Part shown: piece after piece, positions 39,728 through 49,263 of the stretch | Position numbering within the stretch: position 1 is the stretch's first letter | How the letters are laid out: every line of letters begins with the position of its first letter | Assembly: GCF_016428645.1 (NCBI RefSeq) | Contig: NZ_JAELXW010000022.1 | Coordinates: 45,665 to 109,664, forward strand | DNA length: 64,000 bases | Reading direction: 5' to 3' | Source: Glycomyces salinus | GTDB taxonomy: Bacteria > Actinomycetota > Actinomycetes > Mycobacteriales > Micromonosporaceae | Notes under the pieces: model-generated | What the model was told of the DNA's origin: nothing | The model's database searches: none | The model's input: the letters and a program-made list of their open reading frames with translations, nothing else | Program-made: the position numbers and the translations under genes

Positions 39728-39750
<23 letters not shown>
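39271..39750 (-). CDS. ybeY: Endoribonuclease YbeY
   Basis: Metal-dependent RNase for 16S rRNA 3' maturation and ribosome quality control. The zinc motif [11 protein letters not shown] is intact near residues 115-125, and [20 protein letters not shown] is the family's other signature block. 159 residues. The start is GTG at 39748-39750, overlapping the phoH end by 23 bases. Confidence 0.95.
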
Positions 39751-40762
<1,012 letters not shown>

Positions 40763-40811
40763 AGGCTTCGCCCGCGAGGGCTGTTCGCCACCTGCTTCCC
40801 AAAAGGAGGTC

Positions 40812-40833
40812 GGCGACGGTCCGTCCCGTCGCC
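40812..40833 (-). terminator. Hairpin between HIT gene and phoH
   Basis: An 8-bp stem GGCGACGG/CCGTCGCC with a 6-nt loop, followed on the minus strand by GACCTCCTTTT. It may terminate the rsmE-HIT transcript or attenuate phoH. Confidence 0.55.
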
Positions 40834-40902
40834 TGCTGTCCTCCAATGGTAAGTCCCGGCGACGACACTCGACAATGAGAAAACCCGCGCCGCCCGGAGG
40901 TT

Positions 40903-41256
40903 TCACACCGCGAGCATCGGTCCGAGCGGTTTGCCCCCGAACACGTGCAGATGGACGTGGAAGACCTCCTGGCCGGCGTTGCGGCCGGAGTTGGCCAGCA
41001 GCCGCCAGCCGTCCTCGGACACGCCGTCGTCGTCGGCGACGTCCGCGGCGGCGGCCAGCAGCTCGCCGGCCAGGGCCGGGTCGGAGCGGGACAGTTCGGC
41101 CACGTTCGCGTAGTGGTCCTTGGGAATGACCATCACATGCGTGGGCGCCTTCGGGTTGATGTCGCGGAAGGCCAGCACCCGCTCGGTCTCGCGGACCTTC
41201 GTGGAGGGCAGTTCGCCGGCGACGATCTTGCAGAAGACGCAGTCCTGATCAGTCAT
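40903..41256 (-). CDS. HIT-family (histidine triad) nucleotide-binding protein
   Basis: Small nucleotidyl hydrolase of the HINT branch, 117 residues. The catalytic triad motif HVHLHVFGG is intact, and the N-terminal FCKIVAGELPSTKV is typical. It cleaves adenosine phosphoramidates or similar in known relatives. ATG at 41254-41256; ten bases downstream of the TIGR03086-family gene and upstream of phoH, a usual actinobacterial order. Confidence 0.93.
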   Translation of the reverse strand: MTDQDCVFCKIVAGELPSTKVRETERVLAFRDINPKAPTHVMVIPKDHYANVAELSRSDPALAGELLAAAADVADDDGVSEDGWRLLANSGRNAGQEVFHVHLHVFGGKPLGPMLAV

Positions 41257-41265
41257 TCGGCGATT

Positions 41266-41859
41266 CTACGAGCCCGGGCTCCAGGCGGGGTCGCGGCCGG
41301 TGATCGCGATCAGGCGGTCCTGCGGATCGGCCCCGTCGGGGACCGGGACGACCGGGGCGTACACGCCTTCTCGGGCGGCCTGGTCGTCGGCGTCCTGGCC
41401 GTCGAAGGCCAGGAGGGTCTCGATCACCTCCGGCGGGAGGCGGTAGGGCAGGCCGGCGGCGCGGGCGAGGTCCCAGCCGTGGATCGCGACTTCGTTGAGC
41501 GCCACCAGGCCCATGACCTCGGCCGGGAGGGTCACGCCGCCGGCGGTGGTCTCGCCCTTCCACGCCTCGGGGTCGCACCATGCCTCGGCCAGGAGCGCCA
41601 GGCGGGAGGGCAGCAGGGTCCGCCATTCGGGGTCGACGACGGGCGAGGGTGCCTGCGGCGGGTTGTCGGTGTGGGGTCCGCGCTGCTTCTTGGCGGCGCT
41701 GGTGAAGACCCAGGACAGCCCGAGCGCGTGGTTGAGCAGCGCGCCGAGAGTGTAGTCGTCGCAGGGGGTGGGTCCGGAGAGCTGGTCGTCGCGGATGCCG
41801 TCCAGCAGGTCCGCGACCTGGTCGGCCACGGGGCCGAGGTCGATCGGGGCGTCGTTCAT
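41266..41859 (-). CDS. TIGR03086-family DinB-like metal-binding protein
   Basis: A 197-residue four-helix-bundle protein of the maleylpyruvate-isomerase/DinB superfamily. The conserved parts are LSGPTPCDDYTLGALLNHAL near the N-terminus and NEVAIHGWDLARA in the middle. The usual metal-binding His positions are H44 and the His in IHGWD. In relatives such proteins use mycothiol or act in thiol-dependent reactions, but no substrate is known. It lies between rsmE and the HIT gene. Confidence 0.85.
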   Translation of the reverse strand: MNDAPIDLGPVADQVADLLDGIRDDQLSGPTPCDDYTLGALLNHALGLSWVFTSAAKKQRGPHTDNPPQAPSPVVDPEWRTLLPSRLALLAEAWCDPEAWKGETTAGGVTLPAEVMGLVALNEVAIHGWDLARAAGLPYRLPPEVIETLLAFDGQDADDQAAREGVYAPVVPVPDGADPQDRLIAITGRDPAWSPGS

Positions 41860-41946
41860 CGAGTTCCTCCTCGCAGAGCGGTTGGCTTCGTCAGGTAGTG
41901 ACGAGGCGGGAGCCCGGGATTCATCGGCGCGGGCCGAGGAGGCCCG

Positions 41947-42666
41947 CTACCAGCGGCCGAGCCGGGCTTGGAGGACGGCGAGCGCGGCGGGTCCGGCGGT
42001 GGAGGTGCGGAGGACGGTCGGGCCCAGTCGGACCGGGTCGGCGCCGAGTGCGGCCAGTTCGTCGGGGGAGACGCCGCCTTCGGGTCCGACGACGAGGGCG
42101 ATCTCGCCGGTCTCGGCCAGGGCGACTTCGGAGATCGGCAGTTCGGCCTCTTCGTGGAGGACCAGGACCTGGGCGGCTCGGCTCAGGCGCTGGGCGAGTT
42201 GTTTGGTGGTGTGCAGCTCGGCCAGGCGGGGCAGGCGGGCGCGTCGGGCCTGCTTGGCCGCTTCGCGGGCGGTGGCGACCCATTTGCCGCGGGCCTTGTC
42301 GCCGCGGGGGCCCTTCCATTGGGTGATGGATCGTGAAGCGGCCCAGGGGATGACTTCGTCGACGCCGATCTCGGTGAGCATCTGCACGGCCAGTTCGCCG
42401 CGGTCGCCCTTGGGCAGGGCCTGGGCGACGGTGAGCTTCGGGTCGGGGGCGGGTTCGCTGGAGCGTTCGAGGATTTCGAGGCGCAGGAGCCCGCGATCGG
42501 TGGCCGTGACTCGGGCGCGCGCGGTCCCGCCGTCGCCGTCCGAGAGGGTCAGGGTCTCGCCGGGCCGGAGGCGCTGCACGTCGGCGGCGTGGTGCCCCTC
42601 GGGCCCGTCGAGGATGAAGTCGTCACCGTCAGGCAGCTTCTTGATCAGAAACACCGGATCAGTCAC
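41947..42666 (-). CDS. rsmE: 16S rRNA m3U1498 methyltransferase RsmE
   Basis: SPOUT-class methyltransferase for U1498 of 16S rRNA, 239 residues. The SAM-binding knot is visible as ALVVGPEGGVS and LGPTVLRTSTAGPAAL; an N-terminal PUA-like domain precedes it. The start is GTG at 42664-42666. It follows dnaJ on the same strand, the standard order, but is separated from it by the CRISPR-like repeats at 42710-42799. Confidence 0.95.
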   Translation of the reverse strand: MTDPVFLIKKLPDGDDFILDGPEGHHAADVQRLRPGETLTLSDGDGGTARARVTATDRGLLRLEILERSSEPAPDPKLTVAQALPKGDRGELAVQMLTEIGVDEVIPWAASRSITQWKGPRGDKARGKWVATAREAAKQARRARLPRLAELHTTKQLAQRLSRAAQVLVLHEEAELPISEVALAETGEIALVVGPEGGVSPDELAALGADPVRLGPTVLRTSTAGPAALAVLQARLGRW

Positions 42667-42709
42667 CTGTGTCGCTCCCCGTTTCGGATCTGATTCGGGA
42701 TTATGGTTA

Positions 42710-42799
42710 GTTTTCCCCGCGCTTACGGGGATGAGCCCGCGTCTCGCATTCGGCTAAAAAAGCCGGATCCGTGTTCCCCGCGGCAGCGGGGTTGGGCCG
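42710..42799. CRISPR. Orphan two-repeat, one-spacer type I-E-like CRISPR remnant
   Basis: Repeat 1 occupies 42710-42738 (29 nt, starts GTTTTCCCCGC, ends GATGAGCCC) and repeat 2 42771-42799 (29 nt, starts GTGTTCCCCGC, ends GTTGGGCCG). The spacer between them is 32 nt (42739-42770). The two repeats agree at 21 of 29 positions and both keep the CCCCGC...CGGGG hairpin core of type I-E repeats; repeat 2 agrees with the E. coli I-E repeat at about 24 of 29 positions from memory. The 29/32/29 geometry is that of type I-E. No cas genes are in the window. Alternatively these are two hairpins of the dnaJ-rsmE intergenic region. Confidence 0.6.
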
Positions 42800-42819
42800 G
42801 CCCCGGCGATGCCGGGGCC
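42799..42819. terminator. Hairpin downstream of dnaJ
   Basis: A 9-bp stem GGCCCCGGC/GCCGGGGCC with a 3-nt loop lies 16 bases after the dnaJ stop. The only T run (ACTTTT) is on the plus-strand side. Confidence 0.6.
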
Positions 42820-42834
42820 ACTTTTCACTGCGGC

Positions 42835-43983
42835 TTAGGCGTGACCGTTGAAAGCGTCCCTCATCCTCGAAAAAAACCCACTCCCGGACTTGATCTCGCG
42901 TATCTCCTCGTCGCGTATGCTCGCGAGCTTGCGGAGCAGGTCCTCCTGCTCGGTGTCGATCTTGGTGGGGGTGCGCACGTCCAGTTCCACGTACAGGTCG
43001 CCGCGCGCGCCGCCGCCGCGGAGCTTCGGGACGCCCTGGCCGCGCACCTTCTTGACCGTGCCGGGCTGGGTACCCGGCGCGACGTCGATCTCGACCTGGT
43101 CGTCGAGGGTGTGCACGTTCAGTTTGGTGCCCAGGGCGGCCTGGGTCATCGGCACGCGGACGCGGCAGTGCAGGTCCGAGCCCTCGCGGGTGAAGACCTC
43201 GTGGGGCTTCTCGTGGACCTCGACGTAGAGGTCTCCGGCCGGTCCGCCGCCGGGGCCGACCTCGCCTTCGCTGGAGAGGCGGATGCGCATGCCGTCCTCG
43301 ACCCCGGCCGGGACCTTGACGGTGATGCGGCGCCGCGAGCGCACCCGGCCCTCGCCGCCGCATTTGCGGCACGGGTCGGTAATGATCGTGCCGTAGCCCG
43401 AGCAGGCCGAGCAGGGGCGGGCGGTGCGGACCTGGCCGAGGATGGTGCGCTGCACTACCTGGACTTCTCCGGAGCCGCCGCAGGTGGTGCACGACTGGGG
43501 TGTGGTGTCGCCGTCGGTTCCGGCGCCCTCGCACTCATCGCAGAGGATGGCGGTGTCGACCGTCAGGGTCGATTCGGTGCCGAAGGCCACTTCTTCGAGG
43601 TCGAGGTCGAGGCGCAGGAGCGCGTCGGCGCCGGGGCGGCGGCGCGAGCGCGGTCCGCGTCGGCCGAAGCCGCCCATGGAGCCGCCGAAGAAGGCGTCCA
43701 TGATGTCCTCGAAGCCCATGAACGGGCCCGCGGCGCCCGGGCCCGCGGAGGAGCGGTCGTACGGGTCGCCTCCGGCGTCGACGATCGCGCGTTTCTGCGG
43801 GTCCATCAGCACCTCGAAGGCGGCGTTGATGTCCTGGAGCTTCTCCTCGGCGTCGGGCTCGTCGCTGACGTCGGGGTGGTACTTGCGCGCCAGTTTGCGG
43901 TACGCCTTCTTGAGCTCGTCCTCGGTGGCGTTCTTGTCGACCCCGAGGATGCCGTAGTAGTCCTTAGCCACGTGCGCTCTCAT
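42835..43983 (-). CDS. dnaJ: Chaperone DnaJ (DnaJ2 type)
   Basis: Hsp40 co-chaperone of DnaK, 382 residues. The J domain has HPD (KYHPDVSDEPDAEEK), then a Gly-rich part (FFGGSMGGFGRRG), four zinc-finger repeats (CDECEGAG, CTTCGGSG, CSACSGYG, CRKCGGEG) and the C-terminal substrate-binding domain. It directly follows hrcA, the classic hrcA-dnaJ2 heat-shock operon under CIRCE control. The start is ATG at 43981-43983 with AAAGGGA upstream; a GTG four codons in is an alternative. Confidence 0.95.
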   Translation of the reverse strand: MRAHVAKDYYGILGVDKNATEDELKKAYRKLARKYHPDVSDEPDAEEKLQDINAAFEVLMDPQKRAIVDAGGDPYDRSSAGPGAAGPFMGFEDIMDAFFGGSMGGFGRRGPRSRRRPGADALLRLDLDLEEVAFGTESTLTVDTAILCDECEGAGTDGDTTPQSCTTCGGSGEVQVVQRTILGQVRTARPCSACSGYGTIITDPCRKCGGEGRVRSRRRITVKVPAGVEDGMRIRLSSEGEVGPGGGPAGDLYVEVHEKPHEVFTREGSDLHCRVRVPMTQAALGTKLNVHTLDDQVEIDVAPGTQPGTVKKVRGQGVPKLRGGGARGDLYVELDVRTPTKIDTEQEDLLRKLASIRDEEIREIKSGSGFFSRMRDAFNGHA

Positions 43984-43993
43984 AGTCCCTTTA

Positions 43994-45010
43994 TCAGCGG
44001 TTCTGTTCCAAAATTTCTGAGACGTAGCGGGCCACGGCGCGGACGGCCGCGATGGTGCCCGGGTAGTCCATGCGGGTCGGCCCCAGCACGCCCATGTGCC
44101 CGACCACCGAGCCGGGCCCGTATCCGGCCGAGACAACGGAGGTCTCGCGGAAGTCGTCGAGTTCGTTCTCGTCGCCGATGCGGACGGTCAACAGCGCCCC
44201 GGAGTCGGTGCGGCCCAGCAGTTGCATGAGCACGACCTCTTCTTCGAGGGCTTCCATGATCGACCGCAGGGAGCCGGCGAAGTAGGCCTGGTGGCGGGCG
44301 AGGTTGGCCGCTCCGGCGACGGCGATGCGCTCGTCGGGGCGGGCCACGACGGTGTCGAGCAGGACGCGGGTCAGTTCGGCCATGGCGGTCTCGAGCTCGG
44401 GCCGGGCCTGGGCGACCAAGCCGCCGATGATGCGGGTGGCGTCGACCAGGGGCTTGTCGGTGAGCTGCTCGTTGATGAGTTTGCGCAGTTCGAGGATGTC
44501 GTCCTCGCTGAGCTCCACGGAGAGTTCGAACTGGCGCTGTTCGACCCGGCCGGTGTCGGTGATCATGACCAGCATGAGTCGCCGGTGGCCGAGCGAGACC
44601 AGTTCGAGGTGCCGCACCGAGGAGCGGTTCAGGCTCGGGTACTGGACGACGGCGACCTGGTGGGTGAGTTGCGAGAGCAGTCTCACGGTCCGGGTTACCA
44701 CGTCGTCGAGGTCGATGGCCTCGGCCAGGAAGCGGTGGACGGCGCGCCGCTCGGCGGCCGAGAGCGGTTTGATCTTGCCGAGCCGGTCGACGAACAGGCG
44801 GTAGCCCTTGTCGGTGGGGATGCGTCCGGCGGAGGTGTGGGGTTGGTGGATGTATCCGGCCTCTTCGAGGTAGGACATGTCGTTGCGGACGGTGGCGGCC
44901 GAGACGCCGAGCGCGTGGCGCTGCGCGACCGTCTTGGATCCGACCGGTTCCTGGGTGGCGACGTAGTCCTCGACGATGGCACGCAGCACTTCGAGTTTGC
45001 GATCGTCCAT
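43994..45010 (-). CDS. hrcA: Heat-inducible transcription repressor HrcA
   Basis: Represses class I heat-shock genes by binding CIRCE. 338 residues; the N-terminal winged helix shows [20 protein letters not shown] and [20 protein letters not shown], followed by the GAF-like HrcA domain. I use the ATG at 45008-45010 ([13 protein letters not shown], the family's usual N-terminus), though an in-frame ATG at 45043 is nearer the promoter. A perfect CIRCE inverted repeat lies at 45061-45085, so the gene is autoregulated. Confidence 0.95.
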   Translation of the reverse strand: MDDRKLEVLRAIVEDYVATQEPVGSKTVAQRHALGVSAATVRNDMSYLEEAGYIHQPHTSAGRIPTDKGYRLFVDRLGKIKPLSAAERRAVHRFLAEAIDLDDVVTRTVRLLSQLTHQVAVVQYPSLNRSSVRHLELVSLGHRRLMLVMITDTGRVEQRQFELSVELSEDDILELRKLINEQLTDKPLVDATRIIGGLVAQARPELETAMAELTRVLLDTVVARPDERIAVAGAANLARHQAYFAGSLRSIMEALEEEVVLMQLLGRTDSGALLTVRIGDENELDDFRETSVVSAGYGPGSVVGHMGVLGPTRMDYPGTIAAVRAVARYVSEILEQNR

Positions 45011-45060
45011 CGCGGCCACGTCCCTTCGTTCGTTCGCCTTCATTCGACCGGACTCAAGTT

Positions 45061-45085
45061 TGGCACTCCCGGCCCGCGAGTGCCA
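45061..45085. promoter_or_regulatory. CIRCE element (HrcA operator)
   Basis: TGGCACTC, nine bases, GAGTGCCA: the 9-bp spacer and arms match the CIRCE consensus (TTAGCACTC-N9-GAGTGCTAA) apart from the outer positions. It is 51 bases upstream of the chosen hrcA start. Confidence 0.92.
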
Positions 45086-45099
45086 GTCTACGGGGAGCC

Positions 45100-46230
45100 T
45101 CAGACGCCTGGGAGTTCGAGGACGCCGTCCTCGCCGACGGTGACTCCCGCGTCGCCGAAGTCGGCGGCGAGCTCGTTGAGCGATTCGATCGCCGCGCCTT
45201 CGGCGTCCAGCTCAGGGTACCCGCGATCGTCCATGCGGCTGGGGACGATCCTTCCGGCGGCGAGGCTGCCGTCCTCGTTGAAGTCGACCTTGAGGATGCC
45301 GGAGTCGCCGAGGTGGCCGTCGCGGGCGAACAGGTTCTGGCCGCCGCCGAAGTTGCCGAGGCTGTAGGCGATGAGCTTGCCGTTGTAGAGCTCCATGCCG
45401 CGCAGGACGTGGGGTCCGTGGCCGACGACGAGGTCGGCGCCGGCGTCGACGCAGGTGTGGCCGAAGGCGCGGGTGTCGCCGCGGTTCTCGCCGAGGTAGT
45501 TCTCGACCCCTTCGGGGACGTGCCGGTGGTCGGTGCCCTCGGCGCCGAGGTGGGCGGTGGCGACGACCAGGTCGGCGGAGGACTTGGCCTCGTCGACGAG
45601 CGCGGCGACGGCGTCGAGGTCGCGCACGTCGGTGTAGAAGGTGTAGGGGGCGAAGCCGACTACGGCGACGGTCAGGCCCTGGGCTTCGACGGTGACGATC
45701 TCGTCTTTCATGCCGGCCAGTTCCATGCCGGCGCCGGTGACGGCCTCCTGGGTCTCGGCGGCGCCGTCGGGGCCGGCGTCCCAGCCGTGGTTGTTGGCGA
45801 GGTTGAGCACGTCGAACCCGGCCGAGGCGAAGACCTCGGCGTATTCGCCGGGGAGCCGGAAGTAGGTGCACTGTCCGCCGCCGCACTTGTCGAACTCGAG
45901 GGTCGACAGGGCGCCTTCCATGTTGGCGATGACGACGTCGCCGGTGAGCTCGTCGGTCACGCCGTCGAAGAAGCTCGCGCCTTCGTCGGAGGCCGTCTGG
46001 TTCGGGTAGGAGCCGGGGAAGGTGTCGCCGACGTGGGTGATGCTGATCTGCTTCGGCGGTTCGGGCGAGGGCGATTCGGAGGGGCTCTCCTCGGCCGCGC
46101 CCTGGCCTCCGTCGTCGGCGATCGGAGGCTCGGCCTCGCCGCAGGCGGCCATGGTGGTGACGCCGGCGAGCGCTCCGGTGAGGAGGCCGCGGCGGGCCAG
46201 GCGCGTGGACGGTCGGTGCGGGTGTCGCAT
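45100..46230 (-). CDS. CapA-family metallophosphoesterase-like lipoprotein
   Basis: Cell-surface protein of the PgsA/CapA (poly-gamma-glutamate capsule) family, 376 residues. The N-terminus [20 protein letters not shown] combines a twin-arginine pattern with a lipobox, so it is probably Tat-exported and lipid-anchored. The calcineurin-like core shows [33 protein letters not shown] and [10 protein letters not shown]. No other capsule genes are nearby, so the role may be peptidoglycan- or phosphate-related. ATG at 46228-46230. Confidence 0.88.
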   Translation of the reverse strand: MRHPHRPSTRLARRGLLTGALAGVTTMAACGEAEPPIADDGGQGAAEESPSESPSPEPPKQISITHVGDTFPGSYPNQTASDEGASFFDGVTDELTGDVVIANMEGALSTLEFDKCGGGQCTYFRLPGEYAEVFASAGFDVLNLANNHGWDAGPDGAAETQEAVTGAGMELAGMKDEIVTVEAQGLTVAVVGFAPYTFYTDVRDLDAVAALVDEAKSSADLVVATAHLGAEGTDHRHVPEGVENYLGENRGDTRAFGHTCVDAGADLVVGHGPHVLRGMELYNGKLIAYSLGNFGGGQNLFARDGHLGDSGILKVDFNEDGSLAAGRIVPSRMDDRGYPELDAEGAAIESLNELAADFGDAGVTVGEDGVLELPGV

Positions 46231-46280
46231 GGGTGTGGGCTCCGGGAGTCGCTGAAGGGGATTCGTTGTGGGCCGGCCGG

Positions 46281-47456
46281 TCAGGCGGTGAGGTCTCTCA
46301 CAACGGCGTCGGCCAGGAGACGGCCGCGGAGGGTGAGGCGGAGTCGTCCGCGCTCGATCGCGGCCAGCCCGTCGGCGACAACCTGCTCGGCGGCGGTCTT
46401 GCCGTTGGTACGGAGCAACGATACCGGTAGTCCGCTGGAGAGGCGAGTCAGCAGCATCACACGCTCAAGGTACTGCTCGTCGGCGGTGAGGACCTCGTGT
46501 CCGGCGACCGGCAGATCCTCGGCGAGGGCCGCGGCGTAGGTGGAGGGGTGCTTGTGGTTCCACCAGCGCAGACCGGGCAGGTGGGAGTGGGCGCCGGGTC
46601 CGGCGCCCCACCAGTGGCCTCCGGTCCAGTACAGGAGGTTGTGGCGGCAGCGCGCTTCGGGCGATGTGGCCCAGTTCGACACCTCGTACCAGGAGAATCC
46701 CGCTTCGGAAAGGGTGTGCTCGGCGGCCAGGTAGCGGTCGGCGGCCACGTCGTCGGAGGGGTGCGGGACCTGTCCGGAGCGGATGCGGCGGGCCAGTTGG
46801 GTGCCGTCCTCGACGATGAGCGCGTAGGCGGAGACGTGGTCGACCCCGGAGGCGACGGCGGCGGCCAGGCTGGCGGCGAAGTCGTCGGCGGTCTCGCCCG
46901 GGGTGCCGTAGATGAGGTCGAGGCTGACGTGCTCGAAGCCGGCCTTGCGGGCGTGCTCGACGGCGTCGAGGGCCTTGGTCGGGGAATGCTCGCGGTCGAG
47001 GACGCGCAGGACGTGCTCGGCGGTCGACTGCATGCCGATCGAGAGCCGGTTGAAGCCGCCGTCGTGCAGTTCGGCGAGGTAGTCGGCGTCGACCGATTCG
47101 GGATTGGCCTCGGTGGTGACTTCGGCGTCGGGGGCCAACCCGAAGTGGATATCGATGTCCGCGAGGATCGAGCTCAGGTCCGCGGCCGACAGGAGCGTGG
47201 GGGTGCCGCCGCCGAAGAAGACCGTGTCGACCCGCGGCACCGGATCGAACCGCGCGGCCGCGGCGCGGATCTCGGCGCGCACGATGCCCGCGTACGTCTC
47301 CCGGGAAACGCCCGCCCCCAGTTCGGAGGCGGTATAGGTGTTGAAGTCGCAGTAGCCGCAGCGCGAGACGCAGAAGGGCACGTGGACGTACACCCCGAAC
47401 CCGCTCCGACCGGTGTCGGGGGATTTCGCGGCGGCGGCTATGGCTTCGGCGGACAC
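46281..47456 (-). CDS. hemW: Radical SAM heme chaperone HemW
   Basis: Inserts heme into respiratory proteins; long mistaken for coproporphyrinogen oxidase HemN. The 4Fe-4S motif CVSRCGYCDF (CxxxCxxC) and GGGTPTLL are intact in 391 residues. CRHNLLYW, the HNxxYW heme-binding motif of HemW, distinguishes it from true HemN. The start is GTG at 47454-47456; TACCGT seven bases upstream suggests a leaderless mRNA from a promoter shared with the divergent hydratase gene. Confidence 0.93.
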   Translation of the reverse strand: MSAEAIAAAAKSPDTGRSGFGVYVHVPFCVSRCGYCDFNTYTASELGAGVSRETYAGIVRAEIRAAAARFDPVPRVDTVFFGGGTPTLLSAADLSSILADIDIHFGLAPDAEVTTEANPESVDADYLAELHDGGFNRLSIGMQSTAEHVLRVLDREHSPTKALDAVEHARKAGFEHVSLDLIYGTPGETADDFAASLAAAVASGVDHVSAYALIVEDGTQLARRIRSGQVPHPSDDVAADRYLAAEHTLSEAGFSWYEVSNWATSPEARCRHNLLYWTGGHWWGAGPGAHSHLPGLRWWNHKHPSTYAAALAEDLPVAGHEVLTADEQYLERVMLLTRLSSGLPVSLLRTNGKTAAEQVVADGLAAIERGRLRLTLRGRLLADAVVRDLTA

Positions 47457-47462
47457 ACCAAC

Positions 47463-47469
47463 TACGGTA
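47463..47469. promoter_or_regulatory. Symmetric divergent promoter with overlapping -10 elements
   Basis: TACGGTA reads as TACGGT on the plus strand (47463-47468) and TACCGT on the minus strand (47469-47464); both fit the actinobacterial -10 pattern TANNNT. The plus GTG start (47475) follows after 6 bases and the minus GTG (47456) after 7, spacing typical of leaderless mRNAs. No good -35 was identified. Confidence 0.6.
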
Positions 47470-47474
47470 CTGGC

Positions 47475-48233
47475 GTGAATAGCAACGACGCACTCACCGA
47501 TTACCGGGTCGAGGCCGGGGTGGCCACCGTCGCCCTCGACGACCCGAAACGCCGCAACGCCCTGTCCACGAGACTCATCGGCGAACTGCGGAAGTCCCTG
47601 GCCCGGGCCGTGGCCGATCCGGCCGTGCGGGTGATCGTCCTCGACCACGCCGGCCCGGTCTTCTGCGCCGGTGCCGACCTGCGCGAGTCCGCCGCCGCCA
47701 CCAGGACCGAGGACCTGCCGGCCGCACATCTGGCCGAGCTGCTGGCCGACATGTGCGAGGCGCCGAAGCCGATCGTCGCCCACGTCCGGGGCCCGGCTCG
47801 CGGCGGCGGCATGGGCCTGATCGCGGCGGCCGACCACACCGTCTGCGGCCCCGGCGCCCGCATGGCCTTCAGCGAGGTCAAGCTCGGCGTCGTACCGGCC
47901 GTCATCGCGCCGGTCGTGGCCCGCAAGCTCAGTCCGGGCCTGCTGCGGGAGCTGTTTCTGACCGGCCGGGACTTCGACGGGGAGCAGGCCGCGGCCTGGG
48001 GCCTGGTCTCGGACTGGAACGGTCGGGGCACCGGCCTGCGAGGAGTCCTCGAAGGACTCAAGGCCGGCGGCCCCGGCGCTCAGGCCGGCATCAAGGTCCT
48101 CACCGGCGACCCCGATCTGCGCCGCAAGCTCCGCGAGGCCGCCGCCCTCACGGCCGAGTACTTCTTCTCCGAAGAGGGACGGGAAGGGGTCCGATCGTTC
48201 CTTGAGAAGGATTCACCTTCCTGGGTACATTAG
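47475..48233 (+). CDS. Enoyl-CoA hydratase/isomerase family protein
   Basis: Crotonase-fold enzyme, 252 residues. The oxyanion-hole segments are visible: VFCAGADL and ARGGGMGLIAAAD. The catalytic Glu pair of ordinary hydratases is partly changed: FSEVKLGVVPAVIAPVV keeps the second Glu (in SEVKLG), while the first falls at RGGGMGL where Glu is usual. It may act on an unusual acyl-CoA. GTG start at 47475, probably leaderless. Confidence 0.88.
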   Translation: MNSNDALTDYRVEAGVATVALDDPKRRNALSTRLIGELRKSLARAVADPAVRVIVLDHAGPVFCAGADLRESAAATRTEDLPAAHLAELLADMCEAPKPIVAHVRGPARGGGMGLIAAADHTVCGPGARMAFSEVKLGVVPAVIAPVVARKLSPGLLRELFLTGRDFDGEQAAAWGLVSDWNGRGTGLRGVLEGLKAGGPGAQAGIKVLTGDPDLRRKLREAAALTAEYFFSEEGREGVRSFLEKDSPSWVH

Positions 48234-48260
48234 ATCGCTACCGACCTGATCGGAGACAAG

Positions 48261-49106
48261 GTGCGATCGATTCGAATCCTGCTCGCCGCCGCACTCGCGG
48301 CCAGTGTGGCCACCGGATGCAGCGACGAGATCCGCGAGGCGCTCGCGCCCGAGCCGACCGGCTGCTACTTCGGGACCGGTTCCGAACCGCTCCACCTGAC
48401 CTCGGAGCAGACCTTCCACGCGGCCACCATCGCCGCGGTCGGCCACCGCGACGGCATGAACGAGCGGGCCGTGGCCGTCGCGATCGCCACCTCCTTTCAG
48501 GAGTCGGGCCTGGCCAACATCGACTACGGCGACCGCGACTCGCTGGGGCTGTTCCAGCAACGGCCCAGCGTCGGCTGGGGCTCCGAGGAGGAGATCCTCG
48601 ACCCGGTCTACGCCTCGTTCAAGTTCTACGAGAAGCTGCGCCGCATCGACGGCTGGGAGGACATGGCCATCGGCGACGCCGCCCAGGAGGTGCAGATCAG
48701 CGCCTACCCCGACGAGTACCACAAGTGGGAGGACGACGCCTTCGCCGTCGCCGCGGCCTTCGCCGGAGGACAGGAGGCCGGAGTCAGGTGCATGGTCACC
48801 GAGGACCGGGAGCGCTCGTCCGAGGCCGCGACACTGACCGAGACCTACGAATACGAGTGGGGCGCAGCGGTGTCCGCCGTGGACGGGCAGACGGTCACGA
48901 TCGAGGCCGCCGACGCGGCCGCCGGATGGCACCGCGCCTCGTGGGCGGTCGCCAAGTCCCTGGAATGGGACTTCGCCTCGGTCGAGTACGCCGGCCAGGT
49001 GTGGGAGCCCGGCGACGAGACCTGGTCGGAGGTGGACGGCGAGACGGTCGAGGCCGCCGTGACCGACGAGTCGACTGTGGTCATAACACTGAACGGCGGT
49101 GCGTAG
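48261..49106 (+). CDS. Lipoprotein with a lysozyme-like fold
   Basis: A 281-residue exported protein. The signal ends in a lipobox VATGC (Cys20). Residues about 55-150 resemble actinobacterial peptidoglycan-associated lytic-like domains: MNERAVAVAIATSFQESGL, YGDRDSLGLFQQRPSVGWG. The Glu in FQESGL is the candidate catalytic acid. The C-terminal half is acidic and unassigned. GTG start with GGAG ten bases upstream; 27 bases after the hydratase gene, so possibly co-transcribed with it. Confidence 0.78.
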   Translation: MRSIRILLAAALAASVATGCSDEIREALAPEPTGCYFGTGSEPLHLTSEQTFHAATIAAVGHRDGMNERAVAVAIATSFQESGLANIDYGDRDSLGLFQQRPSVGWGSEEEILDPVYASFKFYEKLRRIDGWEDMAIGDAAQEVQISAYPDEYHKWEDDAFAVAAAFAGGQEAGVRCMVTEDRERSSEAATLTETYEYEWGAAVSAVDGQTVTIEAADAAAGWHRASWAVAKSLEWDFASVEYAGQVWEPGDETWSEVDGETVEAAVTDESTVVITLNGGA

Positions 49107-49263
49107 AGCACCGGCGCCTTTCGGGGCAGTAAACCACCCCTGGTCGTGATTTGTCCTATTCGACGGCGGTTCACCCCACCGCTATCCGACCGTCGTGACC
49201 GATGCAACTTCGCTTGCTGGGCTGAGGGAGTCAACCCGCTCTCTCCCCGCAAGCGAGGTCTCC

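Noticed and set aside
49214..49255. Possible further CRISPR-like repeat before phoD (CTCTCCCCGCAAGCGAGG)
   Set aside because: It is a single copy with a poor hairpin; the better explanation is the 8-bp inverted repeat TCGCTTGC/GCAAGCGA in the phoD leader.
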